Below are positions 56,316-63,959 of a stretch of 64,000 nucleotides of DNA, piece by piece. Under the pieces are notes generated by a model. That model made no database searches. It was not told the origin of the DNA and saw only the letters and a program-made list of their open reading frames with translations. The stretch is from Rathayibacter oskolensis. Lineage in GTDB: Bacteria > Actinomycetota > Actinomycetes > Actinomycetales > Microbacteriaceae. The stretch lies in assembly GCF_900177245.1 (NCBI RefSeq), contig NZ_FXBM01000004.1, positions 186,001 through 250,000 of the forward strand, read 5' to 3'. Numbering within the stretch: the first letter of the stretch is position 1; every line of letters starts with the position of its first letter. The position numbers were made by a program, and so were the translations under genes.

Positions 56316-57233
56316 ATGACGCTCGACGTGCACCCCCAGCTCCTGCGCGCCCTGGTCGCGGTGCTCCGCACCGGCTCCTTCACCGCCGCGTCGGAGGAGA
56401 CCGGATTCACGCAGTCGGCACTGTCGAAGCAGATCGGCGCGCTCGAGGCGGCCGTCGGGCTCCCGCTCTTCGATCGCGGCCCGCGGGGCGTGGTGGCGAC
56501 TCCGGCCGCACTGCGCCTGGCGAGGCACGCCACCGTCGTCCTCGACCACCTCGACGCGGCCGCTCGCGAGGTCGCCGCCCTCGACGGCCCACTTCTGGGC
56601 CGTGTCGTCCTCGGCGGGTTCGCGACGACGGCGATGCGGCTCGTCCCGGAGGCGATCGCGCTCGTCCGCCGCGAGCACGCCTCGGTCGACGTGACGTTCC
56701 TCGAGTCCTCGACCCCCGTGCAGATCCGCAGGCTCAGGGCCGGCCGCCTCGACCTCGCGATCCTGGCCGTCGGCACGAGTCCCGACGAGTACGACCTGAC
56801 GGGCCTCGAGACGGAGGTGCTCCCGGCCGGACCGCTGCACGTCGCGGTCGGTCGACGACACCGCCTGGCGCACGTGCAGCGGCTCACCGTCGACGATCTC
56901 GCGGACGAGGACTGGGTGGTCGGCCGCGGCGCCCGAGGGGATCCGCAGTTCGGGGCGTGGCCGACGCTCCCGCAGCCGCGCGTCGTCGCCGAGATCGGCG
57001 AGTGGAGCAGTCGGCTCGGGTTCGTCGCAGCGGGCCTGGGCATCACCACTGTGCCGAGCCTCGCCCTCGCGGCTCTGCCGGCGGGAGTGGTGGCCGTGCC
57101 GGTCGACGGGACGCCGTGGACGCGGCGCTCGCTCCGGCTCGCCTCCGTCGGCGGGCTCGACGAGGCGGCACGGGCCGTGCGCTCGGCGCTGCGCACGGTG
57201 GCGCTCGAGATCGCGGGTGGGGCGGCCGGCTGA
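56316..57233 (+). CDS. LysR-family transcriptional regulator
   Basis: A 305-residue regulator. The N-terminal winged helix reads LLRALVAVLRTGSFTAASEE, then FTQSALSKQIGALEAAVGLP (~residues 8-50), followed by a periplasmic-binding-like effector domain (VVLGGFATTAMRLVPEAIAL, GLGITTVPSLALAAL). It is divergent from the SDR at 55395, the most likely target by LysR convention. The ATG at 56316 is chosen over 56259 because of its -10 box and the family N-terminus. Confidence 0.91.
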   Translation: MTLDVHPQLLRALVAVLRTGSFTAASEETGFTQSALSKQIGALEAAVGLPLFDRGPRGVVATPAALRLARHATVVLDHLDAAAREVAALDGPLLGRVVLGGFATTAMRLVPEAIALVRREHASVDVTFLESSTPVQIRRLRAGRLDLAILAVGTSPDEYDLTGLETEVLPAGPLHVAVGRRHRLAHVQRLTVDDLADEDWVVGRGARGDPQFGAWPTLPQPRVVAEIGEWSSRLGFVAAGLGITTVPSLALAALPAGVVAVPVDGTPWTRRSLRLASVGGLDEAARAVRSALRTVALEIAGGAAG

Positions 57234-57240
57234 CGCCGCC

Positions 57241-57268
57241 GCGGGGCCGTCACTGCTGCAGGCCCCGC
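57241..57268. terminator. Hairpin between convergent lysR-type and beta-lactamase genes
   Basis: GCGGGGCC (57241-57248) pairs exactly with GGCCCCGC (57261-57268) across a 12-base loop. It overlaps the last codons of the beta-lactamase gene and could end both transcripts. Confidence 0.5.
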
Positions 57269-58170
57269 AGGACGATCTCGGCGGTCCGCGCGACGAGGGA
57301 GTCGTCGTACTCGCGCTCGGGGTCGTTCCGGCTCGTGAAGACCGTGACGACGATCGGCGCGCGCCCCGGGGGAGTGACGACCGCGAGGTCGTTGCGGGTG
57401 CCGCCGGCGCCGCCCGACTTGTCGGCGACGACCCAGCCCGAGGGGGTCCCGGCGCGGATCAGAGCGTCGCCCGTCGCGTTGCCGCTCATCCAGTCGAGGA
57501 GCGTCGCGCGGTCCTCCTCCGTCAGGCGGTCGCCCTCGAGGATCCGGGCGAGGTCGGCGGTGAAGGCGGCCGGAGTGCTGGTGTCGTCGGTGCTGCCGGC
57601 CTCGATGACGTTCAGCGCGGGTTCGTCGTCGACGACCTCGGTGGTGTCGTCGCCCAGCTCGGTGAGGCCCTCGTCGAGGGCGGTCGGCCCGCCGATGCGG
57701 TCGAGCACGAGGTTGAGTGCCGTGTTGTCGCTCGTGCGCACGGCCGCCTCGGCCAGCTCCGAGAGGGGCAGGCCGCCGTCGACGTGCTGGCTCGTGACCG
57801 GCGAGTAGCCGGCGGCCTCGACGTCGTCGGCCGACCAGGTGACGATCTCGTCGCGCTGGTCGACGGGGACGTCGTGCAGGAACTCGGCGGCGGCCAGGGC
57901 CTTGATGGTCGACGCGTAGCCGAAGCGCTCGTCGGCCCGGTGGGTGATCGCGGCGCCCGAGCCGGTGTCGACGGCGCTGACGCCCACTCGGGCGTCGAAC
58001 TCGGCCTCGAGCGCCCGCAGGTCGGCCGAGACATCGACGGGAGTCGCCGAGGGAGCGGGCGAGGCGGTCGCCGTCGCGGAGTCGTCGCGCGTCGAACCGG
58101 TGCTGCACGCGGTGGTCCCGACGGCGACGAGCGCCATCGCGAGGGCGACCGCGAAGCTCCTGATCGTCAT
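57250..58170 (-). CDS. Class A beta-lactamase, predicted lipoprotein
   Basis: A 306-residue class A serine beta-lactamase that hydrolyses beta-lactams outside the membrane. The signal peptide ends VGTTAC, suggesting lipidation at Cys22 although the -3 residue is not classical. Active-site motifs are complete: Ser87-X-X-Lys90 (ASTIKA), Ser147-Asp-Asn149 (TSDNTA), Glu183 in EPALN (general base) and Lys251-Ser-Gly253 (DKSGG, the K-T/S-G motif). It is the last of three minus-strand genes (TetR, SnoaL-like, bla) with short gaps; no mobile element is close, so it is probably chromosomal and intrinsic. Confidence 0.93.
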   Translation of the reverse strand: MTIRSFAVALAMALVAVGTTACSTGSTRDDSATATASPAPSATPVDVSADLRALEAEFDARVGVSAVDTGSGAAITHRADERFGYASTIKALAAAEFLHDVPVDQRDEIVTWSADDVEAAGYSPVTSQHVDGGLPLSELAEAAVRTSDNTALNLVLDRIGGPTALDEGLTELGDDTTEVVDDEPALNVIEAGSTDDTSTPAAFTADLARILEGDRLTEEDRATLLDWMSGNATGDALIRAGTPSGWVVADKSGGAGGTRNDLAVVTPPGRAPIVVTVFTSRNDPEREYDDSLVARTAEIVLRGLQQ

Positions 58171-58192
58171 GGCGTGCAGAGGTCGGTCGGCG

Positions 58193-58648
58193 TCAGCCGG
58201 CGCCGACCTGCAGCCGGCTCATCAGGGCGAAGGTGTCGGCGTTGAGCCAGTACTCGACGACCTGTCCGTCGGCGAGCCGCAGGATGTCGGTGCCGTGGAA
58301 GGTCACCTCCGTGCCCACCGGCGCCGCCGCGCCGGGGACGCCTCCGCCGTAATGCCCGGTCGCCACCCAGCGGACCACGACGTGGTCGCCGTCGACGAGG
58401 GGCCCGACGTCGATCGAGAAGACGAGGTCGGGCAGCAGCGATCTCATCTCCGTGACGAGGCTCGTCATCCCGGAGACGCCGCCGAGCGCGCTGCCGTCGC
58501 CGCCGTCGAACAGGGCGGCGTGGACGCGGTTGCCGCTCGAGATGATCGCCTCGGCGAGCGCCGTGTCGCCGTTCCACATCGCGACCCACTGATCGACGAT
58601 CTCGGTCGCTCGGTCACGGTCTGCGGCAGTGCTGCCGGTGCTCGTCAT
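58193..58648 (-). CDS. SnoaL-like polyketide cyclase / ester cyclase family protein
   Basis: A 151-residue NTF2-fold protein. ATEIVDQWVAMWNGDTALAE, HVVVRWVATGHYGGG and VTFHGTDILRLADGQVVEYW are the usual SnoaL-like landmarks, the last with the conserved Trp. Such proteins bind small cyclic or steroid-like molecules; enzymatic function is unproven for most. It lies 37 bp downstream of a TetR gene on the same strand and 22 bp upstream of the beta-lactamase gene. Confidence 0.85.
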   Translation of the reverse strand: MTSTGSTAADRDRATEIVDQWVAMWNGDTALAEAIISSGNRVHAALFDGGDGSALGGVSGMTSLVTEMRSLLPDLVFSIDVGPLVDGDHVVVRWVATGHYGGGVPGAAAPVGTEVTFHGTDILRLADGQVVEYWLNADTFALMSRLQVGAG

Positions 58649-58685
58649 GGTGCTCTCCCTGAGAGGTGCTGGTCGGTTCGGTGCT

Positions 58686-59276
58686 CTAGCGGGACGGCGT
58701 GGATCCGACGGTCTCGGCCCAGTGCTCGAGGGCGACGATGAAGCCGTTCACGAGCCGGTCGAAGCTGCGGTCGACGTCGGCGCTCCAGCGGAACGCGCCG
58801 GCCGTCTCGTAGGACACGAACCCGTGCAGAGTCGAGCGGAAGGCGCGGATCGCGTCGACCGAGTCCTCGCCCTCGAGGCGGTAGGCGGTCAGCACGTCGG
58901 CGATCACCTGGATCGCCGCGACCGAGACGGCCTCGTCGTCGACGTCGCCCGGGGCCGGCATCAGATTCGCCGCCTCGTACCGGGCGGGGTGCTTCCGCGC
59001 CCAGTCGCGGTATGCGTGCGACATCGCCGAGATCGCGTCCGCCCCCGATCGGCCCACGGAGGCCCGGGCGAGGACCTCGCCCAGATCGCGCTTGGCGTGC
59101 ACGGCGATGTCGCGGTGGAGGCCGGCCATCGAGTCGATGTGCTTGTAGAGCGAGGGCTGCCGGACGCCGAGTCGCTGCGCGAGCGCCGAGAGGGTCAGCG
59201 TCGCGAGACCGACCTCGTCGGCCATCGAGGCCGCCTCCTCGGCCACTCGGTCGCGGGTGAGGCCCGCCCTAGGCAT
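58686..59276 (-). CDS. TetR-family regulator with WHG-type C-terminal domain
   Basis: A 196-residue regulator. The helix-turn-helix reads EAASMADEVGLATLTLSALA, then RLGVRQPSLYKHIDSMAGLH (~residues 14-52). The C-terminal part (RDWARKHPARYEAANLMPAP, then RAFRSTLHGFVSYETAGAF) matches the TetR WHG domain. It is divergent from an SRPBCC gene; two copies of a 17-bp palindrome at 59325-59369 lie between. It probably controls both itself with its SnoaL-like and beta-lactamase followers and the SRPBCC gene. Confidence 0.9.
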   Translation of the reverse strand: MPRAGLTRDRVAEEAASMADEVGLATLTLSALAQRLGVRQPSLYKHIDSMAGLHRDIAVHAKRDLGEVLARASVGRSGADAISAMSHAYRDWARKHPARYEAANLMPAPGDVDDEAVSVAAIQVIADVLTAYRLEGEDSVDAIRAFRSTLHGFVSYETAGAFRWSADVDRSFDRLVNGFIVALEHWAETVGSTPSR

Positions 59277-59324
59277 GGAGGTGGTGGTTCAGGGGGTGCA
59301 TGCCCTCAGCCTGACCCCACGCCC

Positions 59325-59369
59325 GGCTAGCGTCAATAGCCGCCGAGCGATTGGCTATTGACACTAGCC
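59325..59369. promoter_or_regulatory. Paired TetR operators
   Basis: GGCTAGCGTCAATAGCC (59325-59341) and GGCTATTGACACTAGCC (59353-59369) are each GGCTA-N7-TAGCC palindromes. They are also inverted copies of each other at 16 of 17 positions, 28 bp centre to centre. The second contains a perfect TTGACA (59358-59363) that can serve as the -35 of the SRPBCC gene. Confidence 0.75.
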
Positions 59370-59434
59370 GAAAAGCAATGCAAGCTAGCCACATCACCCA
59401 CCGCACCACTCCTCACCGCAGAACGGAAGACATC

Positions 59435-59884
59435 ATGAGCATCGTCCTCGCCACCACGATCGACATCGCCGCCGCCCCCGAAGAGGTCTGGGAGGTCCTC
59501 ACCGACTTCTCCGCCTACGGCGAGTGGAGCAACTTCTCGCGGATCGACGGAGCCGCCGAGCTCGGCAGCACCCTGAAGATGCGGATGCCCGGGTTCTGGT
59601 TCTCGTCGAAGGTCACCGCCGTCGACGAGAACCGCGAGCTGCAGTGGTCGGCGACGATCCTGACGGCCGGCCTGTTCCTCGGCGCTCACCGCTTCACCCT
59701 CGTCGCCACCGACGTCGGCACCCGGCTCCACAACACCGAGACGTTCTCGGGCGTGCTCACCAAGCCCTTCGAGGGCCTGTTCGCGAAGAGCCACAACGAG
59801 GGCGGCTACGCCGCGTTCAACGCCGCGCTGAAGAGCCGTGTCGAGGCACGCGCGGCGCACCGTTCCGTGCAGCCGGTCGCGTGA
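59435..59884 (+). CDS. SRPBCC-family (START-like) protein
   Basis: A 149-residue lipid- or hydrophobic-ligand-binding fold. It begins IDIAAAPEEVWEVLTDFSAY with GEWSNFSRIDG, typical of polyketide cyclase/SRPBCC proteins, and ends with the long C-terminal helix GYAAFNAALKSRVEARA. The ATG at 59435 follows a weak GGAAGA. It is divergent from the WHG-type TetR gene, whose paired operators cover its promoter, and so is likely induced by the TetR ligand. No enzymatic role can be assigned. Confidence 0.88.
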   Translation: MSIVLATTIDIAAAPEEVWEVLTDFSAYGEWSNFSRIDGAAELGSTLKMRMPGFWFSSKVTAVDENRELQWSATILTAGLFLGAHRFTLVATDVGTRLHNTETFSGVLTKPFEGLFAKSHNEGGYAAFNAALKSRVEARAAHRSVQPVA

Positions 59885-59900
59885 CCCCCGCCTCCGCCGG

Positions 59901-60683
59901 TCAGTACACGAACCAGCGGAGCCACTCGCGGTTGTGGGCGTGCACCAGCGCGAGGAACACGACGAGATCGAACAGCAGGTGCACGCAGATCACGTAGGTG
60001 AGCGACTTCGTCCTCGAGAAGATCCAGCCCTGCAGCAGCGCGAAGGGGATCGTGAACGCCGGTGCCCACTCGCGGTAGCCGAGCTCCCAGAGGAACGACA
60101 CGAAGACGACGGCCTGCAGGACGTTCGCCTGCCACATCGGCAGATGCCGGCGCAGCACGGCGAACACGACGCAGATGAAGAACAGCTCGTCCCAGATCCC
60201 GACGAACCCGACTCCGACGAACAGGCGGGCGATCTCGTCGGGCGCCGAGATCGCCGGCCAGTTGAGGTAGGCCCCCGAGCGGATGAAGTAGAACGGCAGC
60301 AGGATCCAGCCGAGCACGACCACCGCGGGCAGGTAGGACTTCTCGAGGGTCGTCCAGCGCTGACCGGTGCGCAGCGGGAACCGGATGATGCGCCGCTTCG
60401 TCCCGTAGTGATCGATCGCCCAGGGCACGGCGACGGCCGCCGAGAGCACGACTCCCATCAGCGCCATGTTGGGGTAGTCGAGGTTCGCCTCGACCGAGAT
60501 CGAGCTCACGATCACGAGCCCCGCGCCGATCAGCGAGAGATCGACGGCGAGCGTGCGGTCGATGGCGACGGCCAGCAGGAGGCTCGCCGCGAGCACGAGG
60601 TAGCCCGCGAGCGGCAGGCGCAGTCCGAAGAGCAGCAGCGCCGAGATCGAGACCCCGGTGGCCGGTGCGAGCGCGGGTTTCAC
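59901..60683 (-). CDS. CPBP (CAAX-like) membrane protein with degenerate first motif
   Basis: A 260-residue membrane protein with about eight helices. The CPBP/Abi region is in the second half: DELFFICVVFAVLRR (~residues 164-178) stands where active members have E-E-X3-R, so the first Glu is Asp and the Arg is Ile; VSFLWELG and the last motif HLLFDL follow. Glutamic-protease activity is therefore uncertain. It is convergent with the SRPBCC gene (16 bp) and lies 21 bp after the AraC-GyrI gene on the same strand. Confidence 0.78.
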   Translation of the reverse strand: MKPALAPATGVSISALLLFGLRLPLAGYLVLAASLLLAVAIDRTLAVDLSLIGAGLVIVSSISVEANLDYPNMALMGVVLSAAVAVPWAIDHYGTKRRIIRFPLRTGQRWTTLEKSYLPAVVVLGWILLPFYFIRSGAYLNWPAISAPDEIARLFVGVGFVGIWDELFFICVVFAVLRRHLPMWQANVLQAVVFVSFLWELGYREWAPAFTIPFALLQGWIFSRTKSLTYVICVHLLFDLVVFLALVHAHNREWLRWFVY

Positions 60684-60704
60684 AGCTCCAGGGTAGGCGT
60701 GCCG

Positions 60705-61568
60705 TCACGCCCTCTCGACCGGCAGCCAGAGCTCGCAGGTCGCCGTGCTGAAGTCGGCCGCCCGGTCGAGGACGGCCACGATCGAGGGTCCGGGTCGCAG
60801 CCGCCACGGGTTGGAGGGGAACCAGTCGGTCGCCGTCGCCGCCCACATCGACTGCAGCGCCGCCGGGTGCGGTCCCTCCGAGCGGAACACCGCCCAGGTG
60901 CCCGCCGGCACCTCGAGGGCGTCGAGTCCCTCGGGCACGGGCGTCGCCTCGGTGACGGCGACCCCGTGCAGGTAGGTCAGCTCGCTGCCCTCGCGGTAGT
61001 CGGGGTCCACGTCGGCGCTGACCTGCAGCAGCCCCGCCGGCTCCGTGTCGCTCAGCTCCTTGAGACGGAGCTGCTCCGCCGCGGGCAGGGAGGCGATGTG
61101 CTCCTGGATGCGCGGGTTGACGCCCTCGTGGATCAGCGGGACGCGGGCCGCGTGGCCGATGAGCCGGAAGGCGGGGTGGTCGGTGAGTCGGGTGTCCATG
61201 GTCGTGTTCCCTTCGACGGTCAGGCGGAATCGGAGTCGCGGTTGCGTGCGGAGGGGGCCGCCGTTCCGGCGGACGTCGGCGGGTCCGACTCCGTGCACCG
61301 AGCGGAACGCGCGGCCGAACGCCTCGGTGGAGCCGTAGCCGTAGCGCACCGCGATCGTGAGCAGCTCGCCGTCGCCCAGGACCTCGGCCGCGGCGACCGA
61401 CATGCGGCGCCGTCGGACGTACTCCGACAGCGGCATCCCGGCGAGCGACGAGAACAGGCGGCGCAGGTGGTACTCGGTCGTGCCGAGCCGGCTCGCCAGA
61501 GCGCCGATGTCGAGCTCCTCGGTGAGGCGCTCCTCGATCTCCGAGACGAGCCCGTTCAGTGCCTCCAT
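60705..61568 (-). CDS. AraC-family regulator with GyrI-like effector domain
   Basis: A 287-residue regulator of Rob/SoxS-like layout. Residues ~1-105 hold two AraC helix-turn-helix motifs (ALASRLGTTEYHLRRLFSSL and IAVRYGYGSTEAFGRAFRSV). Residues ~122-287 form a GyrI-like small-molecule domain (FRLIGHAARVPL, VPAGTWAVFRSEG, CELWLPV). The ATG at 61568 has GGAGG ten bases upstream, supplied by a 17-bp duplication that also creates the mini-frame MEALT ending in TGATG on this start. Drug-like hydrophobic ligands are typical for the domain. Confidence 0.89.
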   Translation of the reverse strand: MEALNGLVSEIEERLTEELDIGALASRLGTTEYHLRRLFSSLAGMPLSEYVRRRRMSVAAAEVLGDGELLTIAVRYGYGSTEAFGRAFRSVHGVGPADVRRNGGPLRTQPRLRFRLTVEGNTTMDTRLTDHPAFRLIGHAARVPLIHEGVNPRIQEHIASLPAAEQLRLKELSDTEPAGLLQVSADVDPDYREGSELTYLHGVAVTEATPVPEGLDALEVPAGTWAVFRSEGPHPAALQSMWAATATDWFPSNPWRLRPGPSIVAVLDRAADFSTATCELWLPVERA

Positions 61569-61590
61569 CACGTCAGTGCCTCCATCACGT
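61557..61590 (-). repeat. 17-bp tandem duplication at the start of the AraC-GyrI gene
   Basis: CAGTGCCTCCATCACGT occurs at 61557-61573 and again at 61574-61590 without a mismatch. On the minus strand each copy carries the ATG and first codons. The upstream copy reads ATG GAG GCA CTG ACG TGA, whose TGA overlaps the gene ATG. Confidence 0.9.
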
Positions 61591-61669
61591 CGACCCCCTC
61601 ATGCATCGAGGATGACGGAGGTCCCGGCCTCGCACCCGATGATCGCGGTCCGATGCGATCGGGAGCGGC

Positions 61670-63829
61670 TCACACCACGATCGCCAGCCGCTGGGTCGCC
61701 CGCGTCATCGCGACGTAGCGGTCCACCGCACCCTCGATCCCGTCGCCCAGCGCGTCGGGATCGACCAGCACGACCAGGTCGAACTCCAGCCCCTTCGCCG
61801 CCGCGGGGGTGATGCTCCGGAGGCGCGCGTCTCCGGGGACGAGCGGCGCCCACGCCTCCGGGTCGGCGCTGAGCACGGAGGCGGTGCCGTCGGCCCGCGA
61901 GGCCAGCCACTCCTCGAGCAGGCGCGCGAGGTCTGCGGCGGGACGGTGCTCGACGGGGATCCCGCTCGAGCGGATCGATGTCGGCACGTTCGCGTCGGGG
62001 ACGGCCGCGCGGATCCCCGGCTCGGCGAAGGCCATGATCTCGGCGGGCGTGCGGTAGTTGATCCGCAGGGGAGCGACCTGCACGCGGCGGATCCCGACGC
62101 GCGAGAGCCGCTCGATCCACGACTCCCGGAAGCCGTGTCGTGCCTGGGTGCGGTCGCCGACGACGGTGACGCTGCGCGACGGGACGCGCCGCAGGAGCAT
62201 CGCCCACTCGGCGTCGGTGAGCTCCTGTGCCTCGTCCACGACGACGTGGGCGAAGGGGCCCTGCAGGGGGTCTTCGGGCTCGTCGGGGAGCGCGGTCGTG
62301 TCGACGAGCGCGTTCCTCACGTCCTGCCCGCGCAGCATCGTCATCAGCATGAGCTCGTCCGCCTCCTGACCGGCGACGAGCTCGTCGACGACGCTGTCCA
62401 TCCGCGACCGCTCCCGCGCCTCGGCCAGCTCGCGCTCGCGTCGTCGGCGGCCGGCACCAGGGTCGCCCACCCGGGATCGGGCGGCGTCGAGGAGCGGCAG
62501 ATCCGAGAGCGTCCAGGCGCGCGGATCGTCCCGCGCCAGCAGGGCGGCCTCGTCGGCGTCGAGCCAGGGCGCGCAGGAGCGGAGGTGCTCGGGCGAGGAC
62601 CAGAGATCCGCGACGACCCCCTCCGGGTCGAGCAGCGGCCAGGCGCGGTCGACCGCCGCGCGGAGGGCGTCGTCGCCCTCGAGCTGCGCCCGGAACTCCG
62701 CGCGCTCGGCCCGCGCACCGGCCCGCTGGGTGAGGATCGCGACGATCTCCTCCCAGACCGCGTCGCGGGCGTCGTCGTGCGGGGTGCCGGGCTCGGGGGC
62801 GTCGAAGGCGTCGGACCAGTCCTGGGGAGTCAGGACGACGTCCGCCCAGTCGGTCTCGACGATCAGCTCGCGCTGCGGGGGCTGCTCGTAGAGGTCGACC
62901 GCCCGGTCGACGGCCCTCAGGAGGCGGCCGTCGCCCTTGAGGGTGGCCACGCGATCGTGGCGCTCGGGCTCGGCGTCGAGACCCGCCGGGTCCAGGTCGC
63001 GCAGCGTCGCCATCCGCACGCCGTCCTCGCCGAGGTTCGGGAGCACATCGGCGACGAAGTCGAGGTAGGCGGCGTTCGGGCCGAGGACCAGGACGCCTCC
63101 GCGGTGCCGGCTCACCCGGGCGTCCGAGAAGAGGAGGTAGGCGGCGCGGTGCAGCGCGACGACCGTCTTGCCCGTGCCCGGGCCGCCGTCGACCACGAGG
63201 GCGCCGCTCGCACCGGCGCGGACGATCGCGTCCTGGTCGGCCTGCAGGGTGCCGAGCACGTCGCGCATCCGCGGGGAACGGCTGCCGGAGAGGCTCGCGA
63301 CGAACGCCGACCGGTCGTCGAGCGCGACGTCTCCCTCGCGACCCTCGTCCGTGAACGCCTCGTCCCAGTAGTCGGTCACGTGCCGGTCGGCCCACCGGTA
63401 CCGCCGGCGGCTCGCGATCCCCATCGGATCGGCGTCGGTCGCCCCGAAGAACGGCGCGGCGAGCCCCGAGCGCCAGTCGGCGAGGAGGCGCTCGCCGTGG
63501 GAGTCGGTCAGCCCCAGGCGGCCGATGTACACCGGATCCGAGCCGTCGGCCGGGACCATCCTGCCGAGGCAGAGGTCGACGCCGAAGCGCTCGACGGTGC
63601 GAAGCCGGGCGCTCAGGCGGCGGATCTCCTGGTCGCGGTCGAGGGCGTGCTGACCGGAGCCGCCGGCCGAGCGACGGGCCGCGGCGAGCCGCGAGAGCAG
63701 ATCGGCGGTCTCTGCGTCGAGGGCGGCGGCGACGGCGGCGAACTGCCGATCGTCGCGGGCGATCAGACGATCGGAGCGCTTGTCGGACGCTCGAGCGGGG
63801 AGGGCGAAGAAGCTGCGGGAGTCGGGCAT
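61670..63829 (-). CDS. helR: RNA polymerase recycling motor ATPase HelR (HelD family)
   Basis: A 719-residue SF1-type ATPase of the HelD family that pries stalled RNA polymerase off DNA; in actinobacteria HelR also displaces rifamycins. An N-terminal coiled-coil arm (residues ~12-85, LIARDDRQFAAVAAALDAET onward) would enter the polymerase channel. Walker A is GGPGTGKT (residues 215-222), Walker B is VVVDEAQELTDAEW, and later helicase motifs include VVGDRTQARHGF and YVAMTRATQRLAIVV. The ATG at 63829 is chosen to begin at the coiled arm. A CTTGCGGCAAG palindrome 30 bp upstream resembles the rifamycin-associated element. Confidence 0.93.
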   Translation of the reverse strand: MPDSRSFFALPARASDKRSDRLIARDDRQFAAVAAALDAETADLLSRLAAARRSAGGSGQHALDRDQEIRRLSARLRTVERFGVDLCLGRMVPADGSDPVYIGRLGLTDSHGERLLADWRSGLAAPFFGATDADPMGIASRRRYRWADRHVTDYWDEAFTDEGREGDVALDDRSAFVASLSGSRSPRMRDVLGTLQADQDAIVRAGASGALVVDGGPGTGKTVVALHRAAYLLFSDARVSRHRGGVLVLGPNAAYLDFVADVLPNLGEDGVRMATLRDLDPAGLDAEPERHDRVATLKGDGRLLRAVDRAVDLYEQPPQRELIVETDWADVVLTPQDWSDAFDAPEPGTPHDDARDAVWEEIVAILTQRAGARAERAEFRAQLEGDDALRAAVDRAWPLLDPEGVVADLWSSPEHLRSCAPWLDADEAALLARDDPRAWTLSDLPLLDAARSRVGDPGAGRRRRERELAEARERSRMDSVVDELVAGQEADELMLMTMLRGQDVRNALVDTTALPDEPEDPLQGPFAHVVVDEAQELTDAEWAMLLRRVPSRSVTVVGDRTQARHGFRESWIERLSRVGIRRVQVAPLRINYRTPAEIMAFAEPGIRAAVPDANVPTSIRSSGIPVEHRPAADLARLLEEWLASRADGTASVLSADPEAWAPLVPGDARLRSITPAAAKGLEFDLVVLVDPDALGDGIEGAVDRYVAMTRATQRLAIVV

Positions 63830-63858
63830 GACGCGAGATTCTCCGGCAGGGAGGGCAT

Positions 63859-63869
63859 CTTGCGGCAAG
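63859..63869. promoter_or_regulatory. Rifamycin-associated-element-like palindrome upstream of helR
   Basis: CTTGCGGCAAG equals the core of the published actinobacterial RAE, as I recall it, which makes rifamycin-resistance genes including helR inducible. Flanking bases (GGGCAT before, TCCCCC after) keep part of the outer G/C arms. Confidence 0.7.
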
Positions 63870-63959
63870 TCCCCCCTGCTGTCATAGTTTTGACGTGAGG
63901 GGGGCTCATGCCTCGGCGCGGCGTTCGACGCCCCCGGTGAGCACCCCTGAGGGCCCGAG

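Noticed and set aside
57250-59276. Beta-lactamase unit considered as an acquired resistance cassette
   Set aside because: No transposase, integrase, terminal repeats or change in composition is seen nearby; it looks intrinsic.
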